Source of the DNA: Nostoc sp. TH1S01
GTDB taxonomy: Bacteria > Cyanobacteriota > Cyanobacteriia > Cyanobacteriales > Nostocaceae
Direction: 5' to 3'
Assembly (NCBI GenBank): GCA_018993265.1
Contig: JAGKSW010000064.1
Coordinates: 1-32,761 of the forward strand
DNA: 32,761 nt
Positions 6,661 through 15,720 of this stretch are shown piece by piece (within the stretch, counting starts at the first letter, position 1; each line of letters opens with the position of its first letter). Position numbers and translations under genes: made by a program. Below the pieces are notes generated by a model. The model was not told where the DNA came from and did not search any database. It worked only from the letters and a program-made list of their open reading frames with translations.

Positions 6661-8397
6661 TTACGCCGGATAAATCCTTAAGCGGCGATTAGGTTCTTCG
6701 CCAAAGCTATGGGATTTGAGGCGATAGTGTTCTACCAATTCATGCTGCATTTTGCGAACTTGGGGAGAACGGGGCAATAACTCTACTGGCTGTCCTTTGG
6801 GAATGACAATTTGCTCGACTGCAAGTCTAGCTTCCTCTAGGGCATCAATTTCGTCATCGCTACCACTGTGCAGAAAAAGTTGCAATTCGCGGTCATCGGC
6901 AATTTCTGGTTCATCAATGTTCAGCAACCGCCGCAGTCCACGGGTAATTTGCGGAATGGTGCTGGCTTTAATCATGTGAATAGGGACATGACGGGCTTTG
7001 GCCATTTGCCGTAGTTTAGCGTGGTTTTTGACATGCGATCGCAATGCCAAAATTGCATCAGCACTATCGATGTCTTTTGTCAAGACTACAGGCAAAGTCA
7101 GCACACTAACTACCTGTTCTAATTGGTGGCGACTCACCCCATAAGGATAAACATGCAGTGGCAAATCTTCCCCGTTGGGGCCAGCATTCTTCGTGGCGGC
7201 GAAATCAATGGTGTCGGAGTAGTTAAAGGATTCCTCTAGCAAGCGGTCAAACTCGCTCTGTCCAGTTGTCTTTTCCCGCTCTAGACTCAATGGCGGAAGT
7301 GCCACCATCTGTCCCGATGCACGCCAGCCACCAGACTGTCGCCCAGAGGAGAAAGTTTCTTCCCCACTAGCTACATAACCGCCACGACCATTAACCACCG
7401 ATAGCTGTCGAGTCATGACAACTTTGCCGTTGTCGTCCACAGTGCGGGTTTGTGGACTGGGTTGCCGTCCACGCAATAAAGTATCTACTGTGTCAGCAAC
7501 ACTTTCATGCACTACCCAACGCTGTCGTTCTAACATCTCTACAGCAATTTCAAAGGTAGGGGGAGCTTTGCGCTCTAACACCGTTTTTTGCGAACCGCGC
7601 CTTCTAGCTTCGTCGTCTCCCAGCGTCACAGCCTGAATACCCCCAACCAAATCGGAAAGTGTCGGGTTTTTGATCAGGTTTTCAATTTGGTTCCCGTGAG
7701 CAGTACCTACCAACTGCACACCGCGTTCAGCAATGGTACGCGCTGCTAAAGCTTCCAGTTCTGTGCCGATTTCATCAATCACAATCACTTCTGGCATGTG
7801 GTTTTCCACCGCCTCAATCATGACTTGATGTTGAAGTTCTGGATGAGCTACTTGCATCCTTCTAGCACGACCAATGGCAGGGTGGGCAACATCGCCATCT
7901 CCCGCAATTTCGTTAGAGGTGTCGATAATTACTACTCGTTTGTTTAAATCGTCTGCCAACACACGGGCAATTTCCCGTAGAGCAGTAGTTTTACCCACAC
8001 CTGGACGACCCAGCATGAGAATGGATTTACCTGTTTCTACCAAATCGCGGATCATGCCAATAGTACCGAATATTGCACGACCGACACGACAGGTTAAGCC
8101 AATTATCTTACCATTACGGTTGCGGATAGCACTGATCCGATGCAAAGTTTGCTCAATTCCTGCTCGATTATCTCCGCCAAATGTGCCGACTCGCTGAATG
8201 CAATCATCAATTTGTGCTTGAGTTACGGGTGTTTCACTCAGATACTCAGCTTGATTAGGAAAGCGAGCTTCTGGGCGACGACCCAAATCCAAGACTACTT
8301 CCACTAAATTATCTCGCTGAGGATGATTTTCTAGTACTTGTCGCAAGTCTTGGGGCAAGATGTCTAATAACTTTTGGAGATCGTCTGTAATCGTCAT
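6661..8397 (-). CDS. R3H-domain AAA-type ATPase (Ycf45-like)
   Basis: 578 residues from the ATG at 8397. It has an N-terminal conserved region, then a P-loop GRPGVGKTT (about 130-138), Walker B VIVIDEIGTE (about 204-213), a variable middle, and a C-terminal single-stranded nucleic-acid-binding R3H motif seen as YRLKSH, followed by RRLRIYPA. This layout matches the cyanobacterial/plastid Ycf45 family, related to the sporulation ATPase SpoIIIAA. Its precise role is not established; nucleic-acid-linked ATPase activity is expected. The frame is open to 8484, but that would overlap ldpA by 47 bp and add 29 residues of unlikely sequence; MTITDDLQKLLDILP is the natural start. It lies 40 bp after ldpA and is probably cotranscribed with it. 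Confidence 0.88.
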   Translation of the reverse strand: MTITDDLQKLLDILPQDLRQVLENHPQRDNLVEVVLDLGRRPEARFPNQAEYLSETPVTQAQIDDCIQRVGTFGGDNRAGIEQTLHRISAIRNRNGKIIGLTCRVGRAIFGTIGMIRDLVETGKSILMLGRPGVGKTTALREIARVLADDLNKRVVIIDTSNEIAGDGDVAHPAIGRARRMQVAHPELQHQVMIEAVENHMPEVIVIDEIGTELEALAARTIAERGVQLVGTAHGNQIENLIKNPTLSDLVGGIQAVTLGDDEARRRGSQKTVLERKAPPTFEIAVEMLERQRWVVHESVADTVDTLLRGRQPSPQTRTVDDNGKVVMTRQLSVVNGRGGYVASGEETFSSGRQSGGWRASGQMVALPPLSLEREKTTGQSEFDRLLEESFNYSDTIDFAATKNAGPNGEDLPLHVYPYGVSRHQLEQVVSVLTLPVVLTKDIDSADAILALRSHVKNHAKLRQMAKARHVPIHMIKASTIPQITRGLRRLLNIDEPEIADDRELQLFLHSGSDDEIDALEEARLAVEQIVIPKGQPVELLPRSPQVRKMQHELVEHYRLKSHSFGEEPNRRLRIYPA

Positions 8398-8437
8398 GCT
8401 TTCTATGGTGACGTTTTGAGAGATAACGAACGAGCGA

Positions 8438-9568
8438 TTATCGCTCCTGCTGTGACTTGATCTGGGAAACGAGAGAATGGGCAAGCCCTACAGCTTCCCA
8501 CAATAAGTCTGGTTCTGCTTCCAGGCGGACAGTCGCTTTGACACTGGTGTGATTCACCTCCTTATTCTCCAACTGTTCGAGAATTGGCGACAGCAATACA
8601 CGGGCATAGCTTCCGTATGCGACTCCAGCAATTGAGTGCTGAGGATAAGACTCAGCACTCAGCACTTTCAACTCAGCACTTTTGAGGAGTCCCATTGCCT
8701 TTAACTTAGCAACGGTGTAGCTATTTGTGCCACCTGCTAACTGCACATATCCCGGTAAGTTAGCTGCCAAAACTTTTTGTCCTAATTTGATTGCTGCCAG
8801 AGTAGTACCATCTCCAATATCACCACTCATGGAGCGACCATCGGTTTGCCAAATTAAGGTACGAGGACGTGGGTTAATTAGGTCATAAATTGCATTGAGG
8901 TAATCAATCATGCCTTCGCCATCGGGACAACTGATAGCCAATAACTGAAGTTGTTCAGCCCAAGGTGAAATTGCTTGCCATAGTTTTTGAAATTCTACTA
9001 ATCGTCCTACTTGTGTATGAATTTCTACAGCATTTACTCCCGTGGAAATTACCATTGGCGCGATCGCCTCTGGCGTTGACATATACGATCTAGTATAAAT
9101 TATATCGTAAGGACATAATGGTATGCAACGACCACAACCGTAACATTTCTGAGATTCTACTCCAGAAAAATTATCTTGTGTCCGGTTAAATGCGATCGCC
9201 TGTGCCGGGCAAACTCGCTCACATGGTCTTGGACAGTTTGGCGGACAATGAACAGCATCAAACTCGGCTTTGCGAAAATGGGGATCTTCACCATCGTTCA
9301 AGCTCACCATTAACAATGGTGAACCACCTTGATAGTTGAAGCCTCGTTTTTGGGCTTCTCTTATCAGGGTTTTAGCTACTTGCAGCCCTTCTTGAGCTGC
9401 TGCTATTACCGCCGGATCAGCAGCGACATCTATGCAGTCAGCGCCTGCCAAAGTGTAGGCTAATGTTAAACTTCTGACTGCTGGCAGATGTTGGTAGCTG
9501 GCTCCGCAGATGAGCTTGAACCAGTGACCTTTTTCTAAGGAATGTAATGGGGCAAACAAATCAGTCAC
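8438..9568 (-). CDS. ldpA: LdpA, iron-sulfur protein of circadian clock light input
   Basis: 376 residues. Two ferredoxin-type cysteine clusters are visible: CPPNCPRPCERVCP and CYGCGRCIPLCP, in line with the two 4Fe-4S clusters known for LdpA. The start MTDLFAPLHSLEKGHWFKLI and the region GADCIDVAADPAVI are characteristic. In Synechococcus elongatus LdpA senses the redox state of the photosynthetic electron chain and adjusts the Kai clock period; the same role is assumed here. One oddity: bases 8634-8668 carry an inverted repeat made of the intergenic CTCAGCACTCAGCACTTT type, read in frame as LLKSAELKVLSAESY just before AGVAYGSYARV. It appears to be a repeat inserted in a variable loop without breaking the frame. 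The R3H ATPase gene follows closely. Confidence 0.92.
   Translation of the reverse strand: MTDLFAPLHSLEKGHWFKLICGASYQHLPAVRSLTLAYTLAGADCIDVAADPAVIAAAQEGLQVAKTLIREAQKRGFNYQGGSPLLMVSLNDGEDPHFRKAEFDAVHCPPNCPRPCERVCPAQAIAFNRTQDNFSGVESQKCYGCGRCIPLCPYDIIYTRSYMSTPEAIAPMVISTGVNAVEIHTQVGRLVEFQKLWQAISPWAEQLQLLAISCPDGEGMIDYLNAIYDLINPRPRTLIWQTDGRSMSGDIGDGTTLAAIKLGQKVLAANLPGYVQLAGGTNSYTVAKLKAMGLLKSAELKVLSAESYPQHSIAGVAYGSYARVLLSPILEQLENKEVNHTSVKATVRLEAEPDLLWEAVGLAHSLVSQIKSQQER
8634..8687. repeat. Palindromic short repeat inside ldpA
   Basis: GAGTGCTGAG (8634-8643), a 7-base loop, CTCAGCACTC (8651-8660): a perfect 10-bp stem, followed by further CAGCACTTT copies to about 8687. The 18-base string CTCAGCACTCAGCACTTT at 8651 recurs exactly at 26714-26731 in intergenic DNA, which marks it as a dispersed repeat that entered the coding sequence. 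Confidence 0.75.
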
Positions 9569-9994
9569 ATCTCTATTATGCTTTTATGTAACTGAAAATA
9601 GTAGTCTTTAATCAATAAAAATTTTGCTGACCCTATTTTGACTTTCTGAGTAACCAGACTCTCACTTTTGACAGATCATGTCAATGAACTACTGCGAAGC
9701 ATTCTCTGATTACCGAGAACAACAAAATATTTTTTTATTTGAATAATGTAAATTTTATTACTTAATGTTTTATATAAAGTTTATTTCCCAAGGAGTTTGA
9801 GCAAGATATAGAACTCTTATTTGATTTGGGAAAAAAACTGAGTAAACTTTATGTTCCCTGTTTCCCGTTCCCTCTTCCCTACCTTCACAAGTAAATTCAG
9901 AACTCAAATTAAATTGCTATAGTAATTATCAATTTTACTGACTTGGTTGGAAAGTATACACCAGTATTTGCCACTAAGTATAAAAATTTTATCT
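9569..9994. other. Gene-free 426 bp between ldpA and the GGDEF-EAL gene
   Basis: No gene seen. The main structure is a long imperfect hairpin at 9778-9839 (AGTTTATTTCCCAA against TTTGGGAAAAAAACT, with an inner GAGTTT/AACTC pairing). Near 9853-9880 is a CCCTGTTTCCCGTTCCCT-type intergenic repeat. The region holds the ldpA promoter (minus strand) and any terminator of the GGDEF-EAL gene; neither can be pinned down. Confidence 0.5.
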
Positions 9995-11830
9995 TTACCA
10001 CTGGGGCGTAGCTGCAATGAAATCAATAACTTCTGCTGGTTCTAGGGGTTGAGAAAATAGAAAGCCTTGAGCAAAGTCACAGTTTAAACTTCTTAATTTT
10101 GCTAGTTGCTCTTTAGTTTCTACTCCTTCAGCAATCACAGTCATAGTCATTGATTTAGCAATACTAATTATGGTTGGGACTAAGCCCATACTATCTTGAT
10201 AAAATTGCATTCTGGTAATGAAAGATTTATCAATCTTTAAAGAATCTAAAGGTAAACTATGTATATAGCTGAGAGATGAATAGCCAGTACCAAAATCATC
10301 CATTACCAATTTAATGTTGCGCTGTTTAATTTCTTCAATAATTGTTCTCACAACATTAGTGTTTTCCATAATGACACTTTCGGTAATTTCTAGTTCTAGA
10401 TTTGATGAATTTACTTTAGTGTCATGAATAATTTGATCGATTTGTGCAATTAAGTTAACTTGAGTAAAAAGACGCGCATTTAAATTTATACTAATAGTTA
10501 AATTTTGGGGCATGGCTGGGTAATTTTGCCAAATACTTAATTGATGACAAGCTGATTGCAAAACCCAGATATCGATATCATTAATTAAACCTGTTTCTTC
10601 TGCTATAGGGATAAAGTCTGTAGGAGCCATTAAACCACGAACCGGATGCTGCCAACGTACTAGTGCTTCAAATCCTGCAATCTTACCTGTATGCAGGGCA
10701 ATAATTGGCTGATAGTAAATAATTAGTTCTTCTCGTTCAATCGCTCTACGCAAATCATTTTCTATTTCTAGAAGTTGAATTGCTTCCTGGTACATTGCAG
10801 GATTAAACACTTTATAACTGGCTCTTCCTTGCGCTTTAGCGCGATACATTGCGGTGTCAGCATCGCGTAATAAATACTCTGGTTTTTCGTAATCTTTACA
10901 ACCCCAATTAATCCCAATACTAGCATTCATAAATACTTCATATTTAGACAATTTAAAGGTTATAGATAATTTTTTTAGTATCATTTCCGCGACTTGAAGA
11001 GCGGAATTAATATCTATAATATTTTCTAAAAGAATACCAAATTCATCACCACCTAATCGTGCCAAAGTATCACCATAATTCAGGCATGATTGCAGACGAT
11101 GTGAGATAGCGATGAGTAATTCATCTCCCACAAGATGACCGAGAGAATCATTCACAACTTTGAAGCGATCGCAATCTAAATATAGTACAGCAAATTGATA
11201 TTTATTATCTTCTCTGGCGAGAGTTAGTGCTTTTCCTAGTTGTCTTAAAAATAAAACTCGATTTGGTAATCCAGTCAGTGAATCATGTAAGACTATATCT
11301 AGCAATTTATCTTGTAAGTGTTGGCGAGAAACTATTTCTCTTTGCAGTTTTTTTAGGGCATTTTCTAGTTCCCAAGTGCGAGATTTTACCCTTTGTTCGA
11401 GTTCTGTATTGAGCCTTAATATTTCTAATCTTGCTTCTCTTAGCTCTAGTTGATTTTGGACACGTACTACAACTTCTTCAAATTCAAATGGTTTAGTGAT
11501 ATAGTCTACTCCTCCTAATCTAAAACCTTTAATTTTATCAAAAACATCATCTAAAGCACTAATAAAAATGACGGGGATATCTGCGGTTAAATCCCAACTT
11601 TTAAAACGTCGGCAAACTTCATAACCATCAACCTCCGGCATCATAATATCAAGTAAAATTAAATCTGGTAAAACTGTTTGACAAGCAGTGAAAGCCATTT
11701 GCCAATTTAAAGCTTTACGGACGTTGTATCCTTTTCTAGCCAAAAGAGAAGATAAAATTCTCAAATTATCTGCCTTATCATCAATTATTAAGATATCTTT
11801 TTTATCCGGGTTTAACTGGTGGTAATTCAT
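9995..11830 (-). CDS. Response regulator with GGDEF and EAL domains (cyclic-di-GMP turnover)
   Basis: 611 residues. REC domain about 11-130: acidic pair Asp17-Asp18, phospho-acceptor Asp61 (LLDIMMPEVDG) and Lys113 (TKPFEF). A coiled-coil linker about 133-172 leads into the diguanylate cyclase domain (DSLTGLPNR at 183-191, GGDEF 260-264, intact). The phosphodiesterase domain starts with FEALVRW (EAL 388-390) and keeps NLELEITES, the DDFGTGYSSL loop, KIDKSFI, AEGVET and the final QGFLFSQPL, so both catalytic sites look competent. The RxxD inhibitory site normally five residues before GGDEF is not present (NYGD there). The cytosolic protein would link a phosphorelay to cyclic-di-GMP level. No histidine kinase is adjacent; a partner lies elsewhere. 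Confidence 0.92.
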   Translation of the reverse strand: MNYHQLNPDKKDILIIDDKADNLRILSSLLARKGYNVRKALNWQMAFTACQTVLPDLILLDIMMPEVDGYEVCRRFKSWDLTADIPVIFISALDDVFDKIKGFRLGGVDYITKPFEFEEVVVRVQNQLELREARLEILRLNTELEQRVKSRTWELENALKKLQREIVSRQHLQDKLLDIVLHDSLTGLPNRVLFLRQLGKALTLAREDNKYQFAVLYLDCDRFKVVNDSLGHLVGDELLIAISHRLQSCLNYGDTLARLGGDEFGILLENIIDINSALQVAEMILKKLSITFKLSKYEVFMNASIGINWGCKDYEKPEYLLRDADTAMYRAKAQGRASYKVFNPAMYQEAIQLLEIENDLRRAIEREELIIYYQPIIALHTGKIAGFEALVRWQHPVRGLMAPTDFIPIAEETGLINDIDIWVLQSACHQLSIWQNYPAMPQNLTISINLNARLFTQVNLIAQIDQIIHDTKVNSSNLELEITESVIMENTNVVRTIIEEIKQRNIKLVMDDFGTGYSSLSYIHSLPLDSLKIDKSFITRMQFYQDSMGLVPTIISIAKSMTMTVIAEGVETKEQLAKLRSLNCDFAQGFLFSQPLEPAEVIDFIAATPQW

Positions 11831-12560
11831 TATGTCTTGCTTCTAGTCAATTCCATAATTTTCTTAAACTGATAGTTATTTGCTAAATCGTTTAAAACCC
11901 GGCACATTTAATTGTGCATCCTGAATTGGAACTTTGTTCTCTAGGAGCGCAGATTTAATTTTCTCCTTTGCATATTTGTGAGATGATTTTAGTGTAGTTA
12001 TAAAATGAGCAAAAATACTTTCATGAATATCTTGCCATAAATTTTGGTAATTAGGAAATTAAGCGATTTAGCTAGCTGAAGTTTGGATAATATTTTTTTG
12101 GATTTTACCCTAACTCAAATTTGGGAAAACGCAAGCTATATTCAATACATGTTTGGCTTAGGATGATTGCTATGTGCAAAGTTAAAAATACAAACCATAC
12201 TACTTTTTTAGTATAAAGATTTACTTTTGCCAAGTTTTATGCCTACATAGAACTTGGCAAATTTATGATTATACTAAGTCCTCAAACTTTGTTATAGCAT
12301 CTTAATTTACTTTAGCTAGCCCAGTGATATATCAAAGGAACTGTTGAGCCAAAATCAAAAATAGACGAACACTTGTTTACCCAAGTCTATTGGATAAAAT
12401 GAGAAATTGGAAATTCTTGGCAAATGCTTGACAAGCCTCATACTTGCAACTCAAAGTCTGAGAATAAATATTCCACTTTAGCCAGCATAATTGCATACTA
12501 GCTTAACAGTAATTTAATTATTTATATTTAGATAATCTAAAGTTTTTATTTTAACTTTTA
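11831..12560. other. Gene-free 730 bp upstream of the GGDEF-EAL gene
   Basis: AT-rich DNA with no credible frame. It contains a long inverted repeat at 12208-12277: outer arms TTAGTATAA/TTATACTAA and inner arms TTTGCCAAGTT/AACTTGGCAAA around a 14-base loop. The response-regulator promoter must lie here or close to 11830. The unusual length may reflect a lost gene or an unrecognised RNA. Confidence 0.5.
12208..12277. repeat. Long imperfect inverted repeat (hairpin)
   Basis: Arms 12208-12236 and 12251-12277. The inner 11 bp (TTTGCCAAGTT at 12226 / AACTTGGCAAA at 12251) and the outer 9 bp (TTAGTATAA / TTATACTAA) are perfect, with mismatches between. It could be a small MITE-like element or fold in RNA; there is no T-tract typical of a terminator on either side. 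Confidence 0.65.
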
Positions 12561-13379
12561 TTAATTAATATTATAAATAATTTCAATTTCATCGCCAATT
12601 TGTAATATTTTTCCAGATTCTGATATTGGCAATCTGGTATTCACACTCAATCGATAAAAATGATTAAAATATGATGAATTAACCCACTCTGGCAAGGTTG
12701 CTTGTCGCTGTTGAATAAAGATTTTTTGAAAATTTGGGTAAGCTGCGGCTGAGTCAGGATGACGTGTTGGAACTATACAACGCTGACATGGGTTAACTCC
12801 AAAAAACAGCACATTTCCTACTCTAAAGGAGACTAACTTATCTGGTTCTCTAAATAACTGATCTTCCCAAAATGCTGGTACACCTGCAATTTCGATGTTG
12901 GCACGTATACGACGGCGCATTTCATCAACACTGACACCAGGAAACCAAGAAGCTACTTCTGTTAAAGTTGCCGTACTAATCACCGTTGGGCCGGGAGATT
13001 CTGTATCATCAGGAAAACCCATCTGATGGTTTTGTATGATGGTAAGAGAAAACCCAAAAAAATCACTCAAAGCTGCGGCTAATTTCTGTTTTTCAGCATT
13101 CAAATGAAAAACTAGCGGTAAATCCTGGTTAGGGATTTGTAGAGAGATAGTTTGATTTACAATGCTGAATTGGGATGACCCTTGGAGGTTGGCGTAATTC
13201 ACTCGCAGTAAATGAATTTTGGGATAACGCTTACCATTAACAAATTTACCTTCTGCATCAAAAATGGCGAACTCGCGATCGCCTTTTAATGCGCCACTAG
13301 ACAAAACCTCGGCTTGTGTCACTTCTACCCCATCTAGTGACTTAATTGGGTAAATTAAGATTTTGGCTAGGTACGGCAT
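12561..13379 (-). CDS. MOSC-domain protein (MOSC N-terminal beta barrel plus MOSC)
   Basis: 272 residues. N-terminal barrel: MPYLAKILIYPIKSLDGVEV and GDREFAIFDAEGKFVNGKRYP. The C-terminal MOSC domain has FREPDKLVSFRVGNVLFFGVNPCQRC with the conserved Cys pair and PTRHPDSAAAYPNFQKIF. MOSC proteins bind the molybdenum cofactor or transfer sulfur, as in YcbX, YiiM and the C-terminus of Moco sulfurase; the substrate here is not known. It begins 14 bp after the stop of the signal peptidase gene, so the two are probably cotranscribed, with no obvious functional link. Confidence 0.88.
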   Translation of the reverse strand: MPYLAKILIYPIKSLDGVEVTQAEVLSSGALKGDREFAIFDAEGKFVNGKRYPKIHLLRVNYANLQGSSQFSIVNQTISLQIPNQDLPLVFHLNAEKQKLAAALSDFFGFSLTIIQNHQMGFPDDTESPGPTVISTATLTEVASWFPGVSVDEMRRRIRANIEIAGVPAFWEDQLFREPDKLVSFRVGNVLFFGVNPCQRCIVPTRHPDSAAAYPNFQKIFIQQRQATLPEWVNSSYFNHFYRLSVNTRLPISESGKILQIGDEIEIIYNIN

Positions 13380-13393
13380 TCCAGAAGACTCAG

Positions 13394-14035
13394 TTATGGA
13401 TACAATGGCGATTTATCAATGCCACCAACATGGTTTAATGGCCAAAAGCGCAGTACAGCCCGACCAATAATATTGTCGCGGGGTACAACACCCCAACAAC
13501 GGCTGTCGTAACTGCTGTTACGATTGTCACCCAACACTAAGTATGAATTTGGCGGTATTGTCTGTGGTTTTGCCAAGAAAGCTGGTTGCTGACCAGAAGT
13601 ACAAACATCAACTACTGTGCGTTGGTTAGAACTGAGATAGCTTTCCTCATCAAGAGGTTTATTATTGATGTAGACTTTACCATCGCGTAATTCTACTGTT
13701 TCTCCTGGCAAGCCAATTACACGTTTAATAAACGCATCTTGATATTGTTCGCGTTTGAGTTCGTCAGTAGGCGAAAAAACAACAATATCTCCCCGTTGGG
13801 GATTGGCAAACTTATACTTCAACTTATCAACAATAATCTTGTCTGCTTCCCATTGGTTTTGGGTACCATGCAATGTTGGTTCCATAGAACCAGAAGGAAT
13901 CCAGCGAGCTTCAGCAACAAAAGTACGAATGCCAAGGGCAAGAACTATACTTAATACAACTGTTCTACCTAACTCGGCAATCCAGGAATTATCGGGTTTT
14001 TGACTAGAATTTTGATCAGACACTTGATTTTGCAT
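13394..14035 (-). CDS. lepB: Signal peptidase I
   Basis: 213 residues. It removes Sec and Tat signal peptides on the outer face of the plasma or thylakoid membrane. An N-terminal membrane anchor (about 25-40, VVLSIVLALGIRTFV) precedes the catalytic PSGSMEPTL motif with Ser50. The general base is Lys104 in AFIKRVIGLPGETV, and GDNRNSSYDSR is the conserved box E. Length and single anchor match the cyanobacterial form. It is divergent from dihydroorotase with 244 bp between the starts, which must contain both promoters. Confidence 0.95.
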   Translation of the reverse strand: MQNQVSDQNSSQKPDNSWIAELGRTVVLSIVLALGIRTFVAEARWIPSGSMEPTLHGTQNQWEADKIIVDKLKYKFANPQRGDIVVFSPTDELKREQYQDAFIKRVIGLPGETVELRDGKVYINNKPLDEESYLSSNQRTVVDVCTSGQQPAFLAKPQTIPPNSYLVLGDNRNSSYDSRCWGVVPRDNIIGRAVLRFWPLNHVGGIDKSPLYP

Positions 14036-14279
14036 GAAAGTACTGAAGTAAGGAAAAGTGTAGGAATTAACTAGCTCAGGGAAACTCTATTTGTTAATTT
14101 TAACGAGAGAATGAGGTTATCTAGGTGAGTTTTAGCATCTTTACAGACATATTCATAAGTTAAAAATAAACTTTTTTTTAATAAGCTGCAAAAATTGATC
14201 ACGGAAAGCGCAACCAAGTTTAACCTAAAAACAGAGTTCGCACTAACACATAACTCCTTGAGTGAATTTTTTTAACTTC

Positions 14280-15599
14280 ATGTCATCTTCACAAAGTTTA
14301 TTAATTCGCCACGCTCGCATTGTCCTACCCAATGGTGAATTCATGGTTGGGGACGTACTCACACGCGATCGCCTCATCATAGAAGTGGCACCGGAAATTG
14401 CTGCTACCATCTCAACCAGAGAAATTGACGCAAAGGGGTTAACTTTGTTGCCAGGAGTTATCGACCCGCAAGTCCATTTTCGAGAACCAGGACTAGAATA
14501 CAAAGAAGACTTGTTCACAGCCAGTTGTGCCTGTGCTAAGGGTGGTGTGACCTCGTTTTTAGAAATGCCTAATACGCGCCCCCTGACTACTACTCAAGCA
14601 GCATTAGATGACAAGCTACAACGTGCTGCTAGTAAGTCTGTGGTGAATTATGGCTTTTTTATTGGCGCAACCGCGGAAATTTTGCCAGATTTGCTCACAG
14701 CCCAACCGACACCGGGAATTAAGATTTTCATGGGGTCGATGCATGGTCAATTACTCGTTGACCAAGATACTGTTCTGGAAACTATTTTTGCTCAAGGAAA
14801 TCGCTTAATTGCCGTTCATGCCGAAGACCAAGAACGGATTAACCAACGGCGACAAGAATTTGCAGGCATTCACGACCCAGCAATTCACTCGCAAATTCAA
14901 GATAATCAAGCTGCACTGTTAGCCACCCAAAAAGCCTTAAAACTTTCTAAAAAATACCAGCGGCGGCTACATATCTTACACATGTCCACAGCCGAAGAAG
15001 CTGAGTTGTTACGGCAAGATAAACCAAGTTGGGTAACGGCTGAGGTGACACCACAGCATTTGTTATTAAATACCAGTGCATATCAACAGATAGGCACCTT
15101 AGCGCAAATGAATCCACCGTTGCGATCGCCCCACGATAACGCAGTTCTTTGGCAAGCTTTACGCGATGGTGTCATTGATTTTATCGCTACAGACCATGCC
15201 CCCCACACTTTGGCTGAAAAAGCACAAGAATACCCAAATACGCCTTCGGGAATGCCTGGTGTCGAGACTTCTTTACCATTGATGTTAACTGCGGCAATGG
15301 AAGGAAAATGCACTGTGTCGCAAGTAGCGAACTGGATGTCTTTAGCGGTGGCGCAAGCTTATAAAATTCCGAATAAAGGTGCGATCGCACCTGGTTACGA
15401 TGCCGATTTAGTCTTGGTAGACTTGGATACTTACCGTCCAGTCCGGCGAGAAGACTTGTTAACTAAATGTGGTTGGAGTCCTTTTGAAGGTTGGAATCTC
15501 ACAGGCTGGCCTGTGATCACTATTGTTGGTGGACAGGTTGTTTATGAACAAAATCGTGTAAATACTGATGTGCGCGGTCAAGCTTTAACTTTTTTGTAG
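14280..15599 (+). CDS. pyrC: Dihydroorotase
   Basis: 439 residues from the ATG at 14280 (MSSSQSLLIRHARIVLPNG). It catalyses the reversible ring closure of carbamoyl-aspartate to dihydroorotate in pyrimidine synthesis. Zinc ligands are visible in order: DPQVHFREPG (HxR, so one metal-site His is replaced by the Arg-containing class I pattern), the candidate carbamylated Lys in GIKIFMGS, His in AVHAEDQE, His in LHILHMST, and Asp in FIATDHAPHT. This is the class I allantoinase-like form. An in-frame GTG at 14262 would add six residues (MNFFNF) and cannot be excluded. It is a single gene, with no pyr neighbours, as usual in cyanobacteria. Confidence 0.92.
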   Translation: MSSSQSLLIRHARIVLPNGEFMVGDVLTRDRLIIEVAPEIAATISTREIDAKGLTLLPGVIDPQVHFREPGLEYKEDLFTASCACAKGGVTSFLEMPNTRPLTTTQAALDDKLQRAASKSVVNYGFFIGATAEILPDLLTAQPTPGIKIFMGSMHGQLLVDQDTVLETIFAQGNRLIAVHAEDQERINQRRQEFAGIHDPAIHSQIQDNQAALLATQKALKLSKKYQRRLHILHMSTAEEAELLRQDKPSWVTAEVTPQHLLLNTSAYQQIGTLAQMNPPLRSPHDNAVLWQALRDGVIDFIATDHAPHTLAEKAQEYPNTPSGMPGVETSLPLMLTAAMEGKCTVSQVANWMSLAVAQAYKIPNKGAIAPGYDADLVLVDLDTYRPVRREDLLTKCGWSPFEGWNLTGWPVITIVGGQVVYEQNRVNTDVRGQALTFL

Positions 15600-15720
15600 G
15601 AAACACCGAACTCAGCCTTATGTAGTTTAGAAATAGAAAGCAAAAGGCATCATAGCTATAGCCTTAAAGGCATAATTTGGCTAATTGATGCCAAATTTTG
15701 GCTGAAATTGCAAAAATACT

